Positions 9,716-18,839 of a stretch of 64,000 bases of DNA are shown piece by piece. The notes beneath the pieces are model-generated. The model was not told the DNA's origin, ran no database searches, and worked only from the letters and a program-made list of their open reading frames with translations. Within the stretch, counting starts at the first letter, position 1; each line of letters opens with the position of its first letter. Source of the DNA: Prolixibacteraceae bacterium (GTDB lineage: Bacteria; Bacteroidota; Bacteroidia; Bacteroidales; Prolixibacteraceae); NCBI GenBank assembly GCA_019163175.1, contig JAFLKN010000046.1, forward strand, positions 55,368-119,367, written 5' to 3'. The translations under genes were made by a program, and so were the position numbers.

Positions 9716-11077
9716 ATGAAACTTAACAATTTTTCCCGACTTGTGCTTTTCGCATTTTTAATCATGTGTATTGCTCCATCATGTGTAAAAGAAGGCCCTA
9801 TGGGTTTGCAAGGTGAAACTGGAGCGGCAGGTAAAGATGGCAAGGATGGCAAGGATGCCAATCAAACTTGTAAGATGTGTCATGCTGCTGGTGAAGTAGA
9901 TTTGATTTCTACTCAATTCCAGCTTTCGAAGCATAAATATGGTTTAGCTGCTTTCGAAGAAGCTGGAAACACAGGATGTACACCATGTCATGCGCAGGAA
10001 GCATTTAAAGATGTTGTTGCTAGAAATGTTTCTTCAGGATTTACAAAAGGTTCAAACGGTAGATTTACTTTGGATTATGCTACAACTGCCGATAAAGCAT
10101 ACGGCGAAATTGGTTGTTCAACTTGCCATAGTGCATTGCATACTACTTACGGAACGTCCGATTTGGTTTTCACCACTGTTAAACCTGTTCCAATGGTTAT
10201 GTGGGGTGGAAAGAAAATTATCGACCTGAAAGCCGATGGCGGAAAAAGTAACCTATGTGTGAAATGTCACCAGCCACGTCCGCAAACTAACCTGCAAACA
10301 GGTGATTCACAAGATTATGCTGCCATTGCTGCAAATCCAACAGGTATAGCTTACGATGCCAACGCAAATACAGCAACTACCAATATTGTTAGACCAAGTT
10401 ATCGTATGCACATCCATTATGGCGCTGTTGGTGGAGTTTATGCCGGTATGGGTGGTGTTGAATTTTCTGGAACTTTACCTTATACTAATTCAGCACATAC
10501 AACAGTTGCTTCTTGTACCGACTGTCATATGGGCGCTGTGGTTGGAAGAGCAGGCGGTCATACCTTTGCTGCCAAAGGAAATTTAACAACCTGTAATGCT
10601 GCAGGATGTCACACTACAGCTGTTACTTCAGCAAGCACAACTTTATGGGCTACACCACGTGCCGAAATCAAGAAATTACTTGATGATTTAGCAGCCAAAT
10701 TAACTGTCGGCGGAGTTGAAATTCTTAACAGAAATGCAAATACAAACGAAACATTAGGAGGTGTAAATCTTTGGGCTGGTCTTACAACCAAAAATTACGA
10801 TGGGTATCTGAATGTTTATGATGTAACACTTAATAACCCTACTTTAGGTTCTGCATTGTATGTAAATACAACTGGTCCATTCCAGAACCCATCTCCGGGT
10901 TCAACATGGACAGCCGAACAAAAAGCCTTTAACCTTACTTTACCAAAACTTAGTTTAACTAATGCTCAGTATGGTGCAATCATTAATTTCCAGCTTTGTT
11001 TGAGAGATTATAGTTTGGGAATCCACAACTATGCTTATACAAAAGCTTTATTGACCAACTCTATTGCTAAACTGTAA
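9716..11077 (+). CDS. Multihaem c-type cytochrome lipoprotein with collagen-like linker
   Basis: 453 residues. Signal peptide with lipobox ending IAPSC (lipidated C23), then seven Gly-X-Y triplets (residues 27-47) and a haem region. Motifs: CKMCH (52), CTPCH (88), CSTCH (134), CVKCH (181), CTDCH (267) and a longer-spaced CNAAGCH (293), giving six likely haems. The C-terminal 150 residues have no motif but end in GIHNYAYTKALL, a pattern seen near the end of other multihaem proteins. A lipid-anchored, outer-membrane-associated electron carrier is the best inference. First gene of a unit with a monohaem lipoprotein and a beta-barrel; an FNR-type box lies upstream and a hairpin follows the stop. 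I recognise no known terminal reductase signature. Confidence 0.82.
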   Translation: MKLNNFSRLVLFAFLIMCIAPSCVKEGPMGLQGETGAAGKDGKDGKDANQTCKMCHAAGEVDLISTQFQLSKHKYGLAAFEEAGNTGCTPCHAQEAFKDVVARNVSSGFTKGSNGRFTLDYATTADKAYGEIGCSTCHSALHTTYGTSDLVFTTVKPVPMVMWGGKKIIDLKADGGKSNLCVKCHQPRPQTNLQTGDSQDYAAIAANPTGIAYDANANTATTNIVRPSYRMHIHYGAVGGVYAGMGGVEFSGTLPYTNSAHTTVASCTDCHMGAVVGRAGGHTFAAKGNLTTCNAAGCHTTAVTSASTTLWATPRAEIKKLLDDLAAKLTVGGVEILNRNANTNETLGGVNLWAGLTTKNYDGYLNVYDVTLNNPTLGSALYVNTTGPFQNPSPGSTWTAEQKAFNLTLPKLSLTNAQYGAIINFQLCLRDYSLGIHNYAYTKALLTNSIAKL

Positions 11078-11100
11078 TAAGGTAATCATTAACTGATTTA

Positions 11101-11137
11101 AAAAGGCTTCTTTTTTCAGGAAGAGAAGTCTTTTTTA
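11101..11137 (+). terminator. Hairpin terminator or attenuator inside the cytochrome unit
   Basis: Eleven-base stem (11101-11111 with 11124-11134, one G-U pair) followed by a T run to 11136. It sits between the hexahaem and monohaem lipoprotein genes, so it may lower rather than abolish downstream expression. Confidence 0.6.
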
Positions 11138-11152
11138 TATAAAACCTTAAAA

Positions 11153-11524
11153 ATGAGCATTATGAAAAAACATTCGATATTCTTTATTTTAATTGTGTTT
11201 TCGTTGTTTATTGGCGGCTGTAAATACGATTTCATTTTACCGGAAGAAGTTCCTCCGATTGATAATAGTAAGCCTATCAGTTTTGCAACGCAAATTGCAC
11301 CAATATTCGTTGAGAAATGTAATAGCTGCCATAACAATCAGTCACCAAAGTTAACGGCAGATGTGGCCTTTGCACAAATCGTGCCTTCTTTTGTAAATAC
11401 AGGAACTCCGGCTAATAGTAAAATTTACACTGTTCCAGTTTCGGGTACCCATTATGCAAAATATTCTGCAACAGAAGCTGCGTTAATTCTGGCATGGATT
11501 AAAGAAGGAGCTAAAAATAATTAG
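11153..11524 (+). CDS. Monohaem cytochrome c lipoprotein
   Basis: 123 residues with a lipoprotein signal peptide (LFIGGC) and one CNSCH motif in the context FATQIAPIFVEKCNSCH, characteristic of small single-haem domains of the planctomycete-type cytochrome c group. The C-terminal helix (EAALILAWIKEGAKNN) closes a class I-like fold; no clear distal Met is visible, so the sixth ligand is uncertain. ATG 11162 (MKKHS) is an equally good start. It lies 24 bases before the DUF5777 barrel gene and probably works with it and the hexahaem lipoprotein. Confidence 0.78.
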   Translation: MSIMKKHSIFFILIVFSLFIGGCKYDFILPEEVPPIDNSKPISFATQIAPIFVEKCNSCHNNQSPKLTADVAFAQIVPSFVNTGTPANSKIYTVPVSGTHYAKYSATEAALILAWIKEGAKNN

Positions 11525-11548
11525 TGCAAACATTTAATAATCGCTGAA

Positions 11549-12469
11549 ATGAAAAAAAATATCATATTTATAGTTCTTCTATCCTTTGTTTCGGTCTTAT
11601 CGTTTGCACAACAAGAAGCGACAGATGCAAGCCAAGTTAAAGAAAAGGACTATCCGGTAAGTGCTACTTTCGAGAGTGGCGTACTGATTGATGCTCAGAC
11701 GGTAGTTATTCCAGAAGTAAAGACTCTGGAAATGGTAATTCAGCATAAATTCGGAACCATCGAAAATGGTCGGACAAACCTATGGGGAATTTATGGTTCT
11801 TCAAATATCCGGTTGGGATTAAATTATGTGCCAGTAAAGAATGTTCAAATAGGAGCTGGCATCACAAAAAGATATATGACCACCGATTTGAATGCCAAAT
11901 GGACAGTTTTACAACAAACCCGCAAAAATACTATTCCTGTATCCGTTATGTTATATGGAAACGTTGGTATTGATGGCAGGCCAAAAAGTGCATTTGAAAC
12001 AGGAAGCGTAAGAGAAGCTTATACCGGTCCGGTAAATGATTTTGGTTTTTCTGATCGCTTGAGCTATTTCTCTGAATTAGTTGTAGCCAGAAAATTCAAT
12101 GAATGGTTATCACTTCAGGCCGGAGTAAGTTTTACCCATTACAATGCTGTAGGAGTGCTTTATGATCATGATAAGGTAGGTGTTCACTTTAATGGCAGAG
12201 TCAAAGTAACTCCACAGGGATCTATTATATTTACTTATGATAGTCCTCTTAAAATTAAAGATATCTCGGAGCAGCGCGAATGGACAAATCATCCAAAACC
12301 AGCTTTAACTTTTGGATATGAAGTTTCTACCGGAACACATGCTTTCCAGATTTACATGGGATCAACCACTTCATTATTGCCACAGGATAATATCATGTGG
12401 AACCAGAATGAAATGAATGATAAAGGATTTGCAATTGGATTTACAATTACGAGGCTTTGGGCGTATTAA
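11549..12469 (+). CDS. DUF5777 family outer-membrane beta-barrel protein
   Basis: 306 residues with a Sec signal peptide (cleavage near SFAQ) and alternating amphipathic strands rich in aromatic residues, ending in an aromatic terminus (ITRLWAY) as barrel proteins do. The sequence fits the DUF5777 family known from Bacteroidota. It is encoded directly after two lipid-anchored cytochromes, which raises the possibility that it forms a pore or scaffold for them, as porins do in porin-cytochrome conduits. That role is inference; DUF5777 has no established function that I know of. Confidence 0.72.
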   Translation: MKKNIIFIVLLSFVSVLSFAQQEATDASQVKEKDYPVSATFESGVLIDAQTVVIPEVKTLEMVIQHKFGTIENGRTNLWGIYGSSNIRLGLNYVPVKNVQIGAGITKRYMTTDLNAKWTVLQQTRKNTIPVSVMLYGNVGIDGRPKSAFETGSVREAYTGPVNDFGFSDRLSYFSELVVARKFNEWLSLQAGVSFTHYNAVGVLYDHDKVGVHFNGRVKVTPQGSIIFTYDSPLKIKDISEQREWTNHPKPALTFGYEVSTGTHAFQIYMGSTTSLLPQDNIMWNQNEMNDKGFAIGFTITRLWAY

Positions 12470-12503
12470 TTCAAAGAGGTAAATTTTATTGATTCAATCA
12501 TAG

Positions 12504-12544
12504 AAATGGTAATATTCTGATTTTGGAATATTACCATTTTATAT
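12504..12544 (+). terminator. Terminator after DUF5777 gene
   Basis: Perfect 14-base stem (12504-12517 with 12526-12539) and an 8-base loop, followed by a weak T-rich tail. It separates the lipoprotein-barrel unit from the heptahaem unit. Confidence 0.65.
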
Positions 12545-12632
12545 ATAGTAAAAATTCAAATTACATATTGCAGATCTTTTTGTATTCTGTCAAGTTTAAA
12601 TTTATATCGAATATTCAACTTAATTCCTGAAA

Positions 12633-13571
12633 ATGAAATATTGTTTGTTTTTGCTCATTTTGTTTTCTTTATCCTTCGTAAGCTGGCATTCTGATGCTCA
12701 ATCGTATGAAAATGCCAAACATCATCAATGCTTGAAGTGCCATTCCAATCAAACTTATTCTTTTATGAATTCGGTCAAGGGAAAGGAAGAGAAAAGGTTA
12801 ATGAATCCTTACTTTATTCTTGATACGGTTGCCATGACCAATGGTGTACACAAGCCTTTTGATTGCACCGATTGCCATTCATCTGAATATGCGAGTTATC
12901 CTCACAATGGTAATTTAAAGCTCGAACCTTTAAGTACTTGTTTAGATTGCCATGGAGGTGATGAATCATTCGCATCCTACCATTTTGAGCGGATTGAAGA
13001 AGAGTTTAAGAAGAGTGTCCATTATAAGGTTTATGGCGATAATTTCAGCTGTTCAAAATGTCATAGCCAGCATACTTATGTGGCAACATCCAGAAACAGC
13101 GATAATGTGCTGGAAATAGTTGATTACAGTAATAAAATGTGTCTGTCTTGTCATAACGACATGAAAAAATACGAATTGATTTCGGGACATGAAAACCCGA
13201 AATTGAGACAAGTTCACGATTGGTTACCAAATCAGGAGCTGCATTTTAAGAATGTAAGGTGTATCGAATGTCATACTGAAGTTTTGGATAGTTTACAGGT
13301 TTCACACAATATTCTTCCAAAAACTCAGGCACTCAGGAAATGTGTTGAATGTCACAGCGCAAATTCAAGATTACAGGCATCTCTGTATAAATACCATAAT
13401 CTGCAAAAACGCTCCGAAAATGGCGAACTAAAAATGGTATTAGCTAACGAATCGTACGTTATCGGTTCACATCAAATTCCACATCTTAAAATGGCAAGTA
13501 TTGTGATTTTCATCCTGACTCTGGTTGGTATTATAATACATGCTACATTCCGAATTTTAAAAAAGAAATAA
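12633..13571 (+). CDS. Seven-haem membrane-anchored cytochrome c
   Basis: 312 residues. Signal peptide (cleavage near DAQ), seven CXXCH motifs (CLKCH at 33, then CTDCH, CLDCH, CSKCH, CLSCH, CIECH, CVECH) and one C-terminal transmembrane helix (residues about 287-307) followed by a lysine-rich cytoplasmic end. Many extra His residues could serve as distal ligands. The next gene, a membrane cytochrome b, starts one base after the stop, so the two probably form one complex that passes quinol electrons to periplasmic haems. Similar pairs exist among c3/NrfB-type systems, but I cannot assign a named enzyme. Confidence 0.82.
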   Translation: MKYCLFLLILFSLSFVSWHSDAQSYENAKHHQCLKCHSNQTYSFMNSVKGKEEKRLMNPYFILDTVAMTNGVHKPFDCTDCHSSEYASYPHNGNLKLEPLSTCLDCHGGDESFASYHFERIEEEFKKSVHYKVYGDNFSCSKCHSQHTYVATSRNSDNVLEIVDYSNKMCLSCHNDMKKYELISGHENPKLRQVHDWLPNQELHFKNVRCIECHTEVLDSLQVSHNILPKTQALRKCVECHSANSRLQASLYKYHNLQKRSENGELKMVLANESYVIGSHQIPHLKMASIVIFILTLVGIIIHATFRILKKK

Positions 13572-13572
13572 A

Positions 13573-14196
13573 ATGACTTCGGCTCAAAAAATATATTTTT
13601 ATCCGGTCTGGTTAAGAATCTGGCATGGATTTAATGCTTTAGGCATTCTTGTTTTAATCATTACTGGCATTTCAATGCAATCAAGCGTTGAGGCATCACA
13701 AATACTTAGTTTTAATTGGATTATAAACCTTCATAATATAGCTGGTATTGTGGTTACGCTTAGTTATTTTATATTCTTTGTCGGCAATTTAGTTACTCCG
13801 AACGGTAAATTCTATATTGTGAAGCCAAAGGGTTTTCTGAAGCGCCCTATTCAACAAGCAACTTATTATGCCTGGGGTATGTTTCATGGAGCTAAACCTC
13901 CGTATCCAATCTCTGAGAAAAGGAAATTTAATCCACTTCAGAAATATGCTTACATTGCAGTGATGTACATTGCAGTGCCGGTTGTAATAGTTTCAGGTTT
14001 TGCGCTTCTGTTTCCTGAAATAATAATCGATCAGATATATACTTTTAGTGGCGTATTTGTAACAGCCATTTTCCACTCGGCAATGGGCTTTTTCATTTCA
14101 GTTTTTTTAATCGTACATCTTTACATTGCTTCAATCGGAAAATCTCCAATTGAAAATTTCAAAAGCATAATTAATGGTTGGCATCATGTTCATTAA
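13573..14196 (+). CDS. Cytochrome b/b6-type membrane subunit
   Basis: 207 residues, four transmembrane helices. Histidines in helix contexts fit bis-His b-haems: RIWHGFNALG, NLHNIAGIVV, FHSAMGFF and FLIVHLYIAS. It resembles the membrane cytochrome b subunits of Ni-Fe hydrogenases, formate dehydrogenases and thiosulfate reductases. Translationally close to the heptahaem gene (one base apart). Its likely job is electron exchange between menaquinone and the heptahaem partner. A strong terminator follows. Confidence 0.82.
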   Translation: MTSAQKIYFYPVWLRIWHGFNALGILVLIITGISMQSSVEASQILSFNWIINLHNIAGIVVTLSYFIFFVGNLVTPNGKFYIVKPKGFLKRPIQQATYYAWGMFHGAKPPYPISEKRKFNPLQKYAYIAVMYIAVPVVIVSGFALLFPEIIIDQIYTFSGVFVTAIFHSAMGFFISVFLIVHLYIASIGKSPIENFKSIINGWHHVH

Positions 14197-14245
14197 AAAT
14201 ATGAGATGAAAATCAGTTGACTTTGGTTTAATAATAAATACCATT

Positions 14246-14301
14246 GAAAAAGGTTGAGCTCTGGTCTGTAAAAGGATTGAGTTCAACCTTTTTCTTTTTT
14301 T
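14246..14301 (+). terminator. Terminator after cytochrome b gene
   Basis: Sixteen-base stem (14246-14261 with 14279-14294, one G-U pair) followed by a T run. The 301-bp gap to the next start also holds the FNR-type box at 14418; no gene is seen in it. Confidence 0.75.
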
Positions 14302-14417
14302 CGACTTCTCATAAACTTCGGGCAAAGAGCCAAGTTTGCTCTGCAATTCTGGGGAATTGATCTAATTGATAGGTTAATATATTTTACATAGCTTATACTT
14401 ATCTCTGATGCTGTAAA

Positions 14418-14431
14418 TTGACAAATATCAT
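14418..14431 (+). promoter_or_regulatory. FNR-type operator before 19-haem cytochrome gene
   Basis: TTGAC-AAAT-ATCAT matches the FNR consensus at eight of ten positions and shares the AAAT centre with the perfect box at 9548. A class II site centred at -41.5 would put the transcript start near 14466, just upstream of ATG 14498, which supports that start over the in-frame TTG at 14471. Confidence 0.6.
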
Positions 14432-14497
14432 TGGGTTAGTTATAGGATAGAGCAAGGATTTTGAGGACTTTTGGGGATAATAAAATTGAAGAGAAAA

Positions 14498-17293
14498 ATG
14501 AGAGAGATTTTATTTTATTTCAAAAATTGCAGCAAGTTACTTTTTCTTGCAATTCTGTTATTACAGGTTGCTCCTAAATTATCGGCTCAATCAAACGATG
14601 ATTGTTTCACCTGTCACGATGATCCTACGTTGACCAAGGATAAGGCTGGGAAAAAGGTTTCTTTGTATATGAAGCCAACTTCGCTTGATCATTCAGTACA
14701 TAAAAGTGTGTTATGTGCTTCATGTCACGTTGATGCGGCAGTAGCAGAATTTCCACATCCTGAAACGCTGAAACCGGTTGATTGCGGCACTTGCCATACC
14801 GATGCAAAAGAAAAATATTTCAGGGGAATCCACGGACGTGCATTTCTTAACAATGAAAAGTATGCCCCCACTTGTAAAGAATGTCATGGTACTCATGAAA
14901 TACTGAAATCGGACGACCCAAAATCACGAACCTACAAGATGAATATTCCCATTTTGTGCGGTTCGTGCCACAAAGAAGGTGCCCCGGTTGCGAGGGCATA
15001 CAATATTGGGGAACACAACATTCTCGAAAATTACAGCGAAGGTATTCATGGACAAGGTTTGTACAAAAAGGGCTTGATTGTTTCGGCCACTTGTAACAAT
15101 TGTCACGGGAATCACCTCATTTTGCCACACACCAATGTATCGTCGAGCACTTCGCCCAAAAACATTGCTGCTACCTGTATGCAATGTCATGCGCGAATCG
15201 AAGATGTTCATACAAAAGTTATTAATAAAGAATTGTGGGAGTCGAAACCAGGAGCAATACCAGCTTGTACTTCGTGTCACCCACCTCATAAAGTTGAGCT
15301 AAAGAATCTGATTTCAACCATATCTGATAATACCTGTCTGAAATGCCACGCCAATGCAGACACTCATAAAATGGTCGACAATAAGGCTGTTTCTTTAAAA
15401 GTTGAAGTTGGCGATTTGGCGGCTTCAAGCCATAAGAACATCACTTGCGTTAAATGCCACTCAGATGTTTCTATTCATTTGTCGCGTCCTTGCGAAACTT
15501 CAGGAAAAGTAGATTGCTCTGCTTGTCACGCCGAAGAATCTGATATCTATTTTGCAAGTGGACATGGTCAGGCCTATTTCAATAAAAAGGAAAACGCTCC
15601 ATATTGTACCGATTGTCATGGAACCCATCTTGTGAAATACAAAAAGGATGAGAGTTCACCTGTTTACAGGGCATCAATTCCAAAGCTTTGCGGGGAGTGT
15701 CATAAAACAGGGGGAAAAGCTGTTGAAGGGACTGATCTTAAAGAAAAGGATGCCTTTCACGATTATTCAAAAAGTGTGCATGGAAGAAGTCTTTCGGAGA
15801 AAGGACTACTCTCGGCCGCAGTTTGTACCGATTGTCATACCTCGCATTTTGAATTAAAAGAATCCGATCCACGTTCATCTGTACATCCTAAAAATGTAGC
15901 TGCTACCTGCGGAAACTGCCATAAGGGTATTTACAATGAATATTTAGCCAGTGATCATGCTTACCGCGAAGAAAAGGGTGAATTAAAGTATCCAACCTGT
16001 GCCACCTGTCATACGGCACATAATATGTCGGAAGTTCATAAAGATGAGTTTATGGGCGAGATTACTACTCAGTGCGGGAAATGCCACTCCGAGTTAGCCG
16101 AATCATATCTGGAAACCTACCACGGTAAAGTTTATCAATTAGGTTATCTTCAGGCTGCACGTTGTTCCGACTGCCATGGAGCACACAATATTTACAAGAT
16201 CGAAAACCCAAAATCAATGGTAGGTCCTGAAAATATTGTAGCAACTTGTCAGCAATGTCATGCTGATGCCAGTAAAAAGTTTACTGGTTATTTAACTCAT
16301 GCCACACACAACAACAAAACAAAATTCCCATGGCTGTATTACACATTCTGGGCAATGACGGGATTGTTGGTCAGTGTTTTCCTTTTCTTCGGAATACATA
16401 CTCTTTTATGGCTTCCACGATCGATTGATGCCATGAGAAAGAAAAAGGTTCATGCAAAAGAAGTAGGAGAGAAGGTTTATGTGCGACGATTTACAAGAAG
16501 TCAGAGTATCACACACATTTTTGTAATTATCAGTTTCTTGTCGCTGGCATTTACTGGTATGCTGCTCAAGTTTGCCTATATGGATTGGGCAAAATTCCTG
16601 GTCAAACTGATTGGCGGGGCATACGCCGCAGGAGTTGTTCACCGTTTTGCCGCGGTTATAACCTTTGGATATTTTAGTTACCATGTATATTCGTTATTCA
16701 AAATGAAAGCTGAAAAGCGACTCAGTATGAAAGACTTTATTTTTGGTAAAAATTCCCTGATGTTTAATGGTCAGGATATTAAAGATTTCCTTGCATCGGT
16801 CAAATGGTTTGTAGGCAAAGGGCCACGGCCTAGCTACGGAAGATGGACATACTGGGAAAAATTTGATTACATGGCTGTTTTCTGGGGGGTTGTTGTGATC
16901 GGTTCTACCGGTTTGGTTCTTTGGTTCCCGGTTTTCTTTACTAAGTTCCTTCCGGGATGGCTTATTAACGTAGCACAGATCATCCATAGCGACGAAGCTC
17001 TTTTGGCTGTTGGATTTATTTTCACGATCCATTTCTTTAATACACACCTTCGCCCAGAAGCTTTCCCAATGGATACCGTTATTTTTACCGGAAAAGTTCG
17101 GATGGATGAATACAAAGAAGATCGCCCACGTGAATTTGAAGAACTAGAAAAGTCTGGGAAACTTCAGGAAGTGACTTCGAGGAACGAGTTTCCTTCAAAA
17201 CGAATGAAAACAGTGAAGTTCTTTGGGTATGTTTTCCTTTTTACCGGAATCATTTTGGTTCTTCTGATAATTTATTCATTGTTGTTCCATTAG
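14498..17293 (+). CDS. 19-haem cytochrome c fused to a cytochrome b561-like membrane domain
   Basis: 931 residues from ATG 14498; an in-frame TTG at 14471 would precede the signal peptide by nine residues. Signal peptide (PKLSAQ), nineteen CXXCH motifs, then a transmembrane helix and a further membrane domain of four or five helices with conserved His (SITHIFV, VVHRFAA, FSYHVYS, QIIHSDEA, FTIHFFN) fitting b-haem ligation. The haem region reads as 1 + 8 + 8 + 2: haems 2-9 and 10-17 are two copies of one module (for example APTCKECHGTH against APYCTDCHGTH, NIAATCMQCH against NVAATCGNCH). A single-chain quinol-to-periplasm electron conduit is the natural reading. The NapC-like gene follows after 33 bases. 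Confidence 0.85.
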   Translation: MREILFYFKNCSKLLFLAILLLQVAPKLSAQSNDDCFTCHDDPTLTKDKAGKKVSLYMKPTSLDHSVHKSVLCASCHVDAAVAEFPHPETLKPVDCGTCHTDAKEKYFRGIHGRAFLNNEKYAPTCKECHGTHEILKSDDPKSRTYKMNIPILCGSCHKEGAPVARAYNIGEHNILENYSEGIHGQGLYKKGLIVSATCNNCHGNHLILPHTNVSSSTSPKNIAATCMQCHARIEDVHTKVINKELWESKPGAIPACTSCHPPHKVELKNLISTISDNTCLKCHANADTHKMVDNKAVSLKVEVGDLAASSHKNITCVKCHSDVSIHLSRPCETSGKVDCSACHAEESDIYFASGHGQAYFNKKENAPYCTDCHGTHLVKYKKDESSPVYRASIPKLCGECHKTGGKAVEGTDLKEKDAFHDYSKSVHGRSLSEKGLLSAAVCTDCHTSHFELKESDPRSSVHPKNVAATCGNCHKGIYNEYLASDHAYREEKGELKYPTCATCHTAHNMSEVHKDEFMGEITTQCGKCHSELAESYLETYHGKVYQLGYLQAARCSDCHGAHNIYKIENPKSMVGPENIVATCQQCHADASKKFTGYLTHATHNNKTKFPWLYYTFWAMTGLLVSVFLFFGIHTLLWLPRSIDAMRKKKVHAKEVGEKVYVRRFTRSQSITHIFVIISFLSLAFTGMLLKFAYMDWAKFLVKLIGGAYAAGVVHRFAAVITFGYFSYHVYSLFKMKAEKRLSMKDFIFGKNSLMFNGQDIKDFLASVKWFVGKGPRPSYGRWTYWEKFDYMAVFWGVVVIGSTGLVLWFPVFFTKFLPGWLINVAQIIHSDEALLAVGFIFTIHFFNTHLRPEAFPMDTVIFTGKVRMDEYKEDRPREFEELEKSGKLQEVTSRNEFPSKRMKTVKFFGYVFLFTGIILVLLIIYSLLFH

Positions 17294-17326
17294 AATCAAT
17301 AAACTAAATTGGTTAAAAAACAAATT

Positions 17327-18829
17327 ATGAAACTTCCTTCTTCAATTAAAAATTACGTTTCAATAATCGGGGCAGTTCTGGCCGTTTTTAACTTGGCTGC
17401 TATCCTTTCACTCCTCATATTAAGTACGTTCTTTAATTTTGGAGGCTCATACATCGGGCTGTTCATTTATATGGTTCTCCCTGCCTTTATGGTTGGCGGC
17501 TTATTACTGATTCCGATAGGGATGAGGTTAAACCGAAAACGGGCCAGAATGGCTGATGCTGCAGGGCAGCCTACAAATTGGCCAATATTGGATTTCAATA
17601 ATGTTGCTACAAGGAATGCTTCCATAATCTTTGTTTTTGGTACAATTTTCCTTGTAATAATTTCGTCAGTTGGAAGTTATGAAGCATTTCATATGACTGA
17701 ATCGGTTGAGTTCTGCGGTAAACTTTGTCATCAGGTTATGGAGCCTGAATATACGACTTACCAAGGCTCATCGCATGAACGTGTTGCCTGTGTTGAATGT
17801 CATGTTGGAGCAGGCGCAGGTTGGTACGTAAAGAGTAAATTATCAGGTATGTATCAGGTTTATTCTGTAATTGCTCATAAATATCCAACACCAATACCAA
17901 CGCCAATTGAAAACCTTCGCCCGGCAAGAGAAACCTGTGAAAAATGCCATTGGCCCGAAAAATTCTATGACCGGAAAATAAAAGTGGAGGAATCGTTCCT
18001 TGCTGACGATTCAAATACTGAACAAATTATTCACCTGCAAATGAAAACCAGTTCGAAGATGACTGCTGCAGGATTGGAAAAAGGAATTCACCAGCATATC
18101 AATCCGGATGTCAGGATTGAGTATAAAACCACTGCCAAAAACAGGCAGGTGATTCCATGGGTGAAATACACCAATTTGAAAACCGGTGAAAGTGAAGTTT
18201 ATACCGACAGCGAAAATCAGGTCAGTCAGGCAAAACTCGATTCACTCGAAATCCGTGTTATGGATTGTCTTGATTGCCACAATCGTCCATCGCACAACTA
18301 CAATACTCCTCAGAATTTTGTGGATAAGATGATTAGTTCAGGAAAAATTTCGAAAACTCTGCCGGGGATTAAAAAGGTTGCCATGGAGGTTTTATATCCT
18401 GAATATTCTACCAAAGACAGTGCTTTTTTAGCCATCTCCGAGAAAGTTTCTGCTTTTTATATTTCCAATTATCCTGATTTGGCAACAAGTAAAAAAGCGG
18501 ATATTGCAACTGCAATCCTTGAAATTCAGAATGGTTATGCCAAAAATATTTTCCCCTTTATGAAAGCAAGCTGGAAATCCTATCCAAATAACATCGGACA
18601 CATGGAATTCGATGGCTGTTTCAGATGTCACAATGATAGACATGCCAGCCAATCTGGGAAAGTGATTTCGAGAGATTGCAATTTATGCCATAATATTCTA
18701 GCTCAAGGTACTCCCGACAGCATAGAATATTCCAAAGCATTTGAACCTCTTGAATTTAAACATCCGGTAGATATTGATGATGCCTGGCGTACTGAGCTTT
18801 GTTCAAGTTGTCATTCTCAATTGTATTAG
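17327..18829 (+). CDS. NapC/NirT family multihaem quinol dehydrogenase
   Basis: 500 residues from ATG 17327; a TTG 18 bases upstream is less likely. Two or three N-terminal transmembrane helices, then a NapC/NirT-type haem domain. Seven haem motifs: FCGKLCH (three residues between the cysteines, followed by QVMEPE, whose Met is a candidate axial ligand), CVECH with GAGAGWYVKSKLSG, CEKCH, CLDCH, CFRCH, CNLCH and CSSCH. The family oxidises menaquinol and passes electrons to periplasmic partners. This protein is longer than classical NapC/NrfH (about 200 residues) because of the added C-terminal haem region. Probably cotranscribed with the 19-haem gene. Confidence 0.85.
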   Translation: MKLPSSIKNYVSIIGAVLAVFNLAAILSLLILSTFFNFGGSYIGLFIYMVLPAFMVGGLLLIPIGMRLNRKRARMADAAGQPTNWPILDFNNVATRNASIIFVFGTIFLVIISSVGSYEAFHMTESVEFCGKLCHQVMEPEYTTYQGSSHERVACVECHVGAGAGWYVKSKLSGMYQVYSVIAHKYPTPIPTPIENLRPARETCEKCHWPEKFYDRKIKVEESFLADDSNTEQIIHLQMKTSSKMTAAGLEKGIHQHINPDVRIEYKTTAKNRQVIPWVKYTNLKTGESEVYTDSENQVSQAKLDSLEIRVMDCLDCHNRPSHNYNTPQNFVDKMISSGKISKTLPGIKKVAMEVLYPEYSTKDSAFLAISEKVSAFYISNYPDLATSKKADIATAILEIQNGYAKNIFPFMKASWKSYPNNIGHMEFDGCFRCHNDRHASQSGKVISRDCNLCHNILAQGTPDSIEYSKAFEPLEFKHPVDIDDAWRTELCSSCHSQLY

Positions 18830-18839
18830 TCTAATTCTA

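Noticed and set aside
12489..12501. TTGAT-TCA-ATCAT as a fourth FNR-type box before the heptahaem gene
   Set aside because: The half sites are three bases apart, not four, which puts them out of phase for an FNR dimer; it also lies just before a terminator hairpin.
14471..14497. TTG start for the 19-haem cytochrome
   Set aside because: ATG 14498 gives a normal signal peptide and fits the spacing to the FNR-type box.
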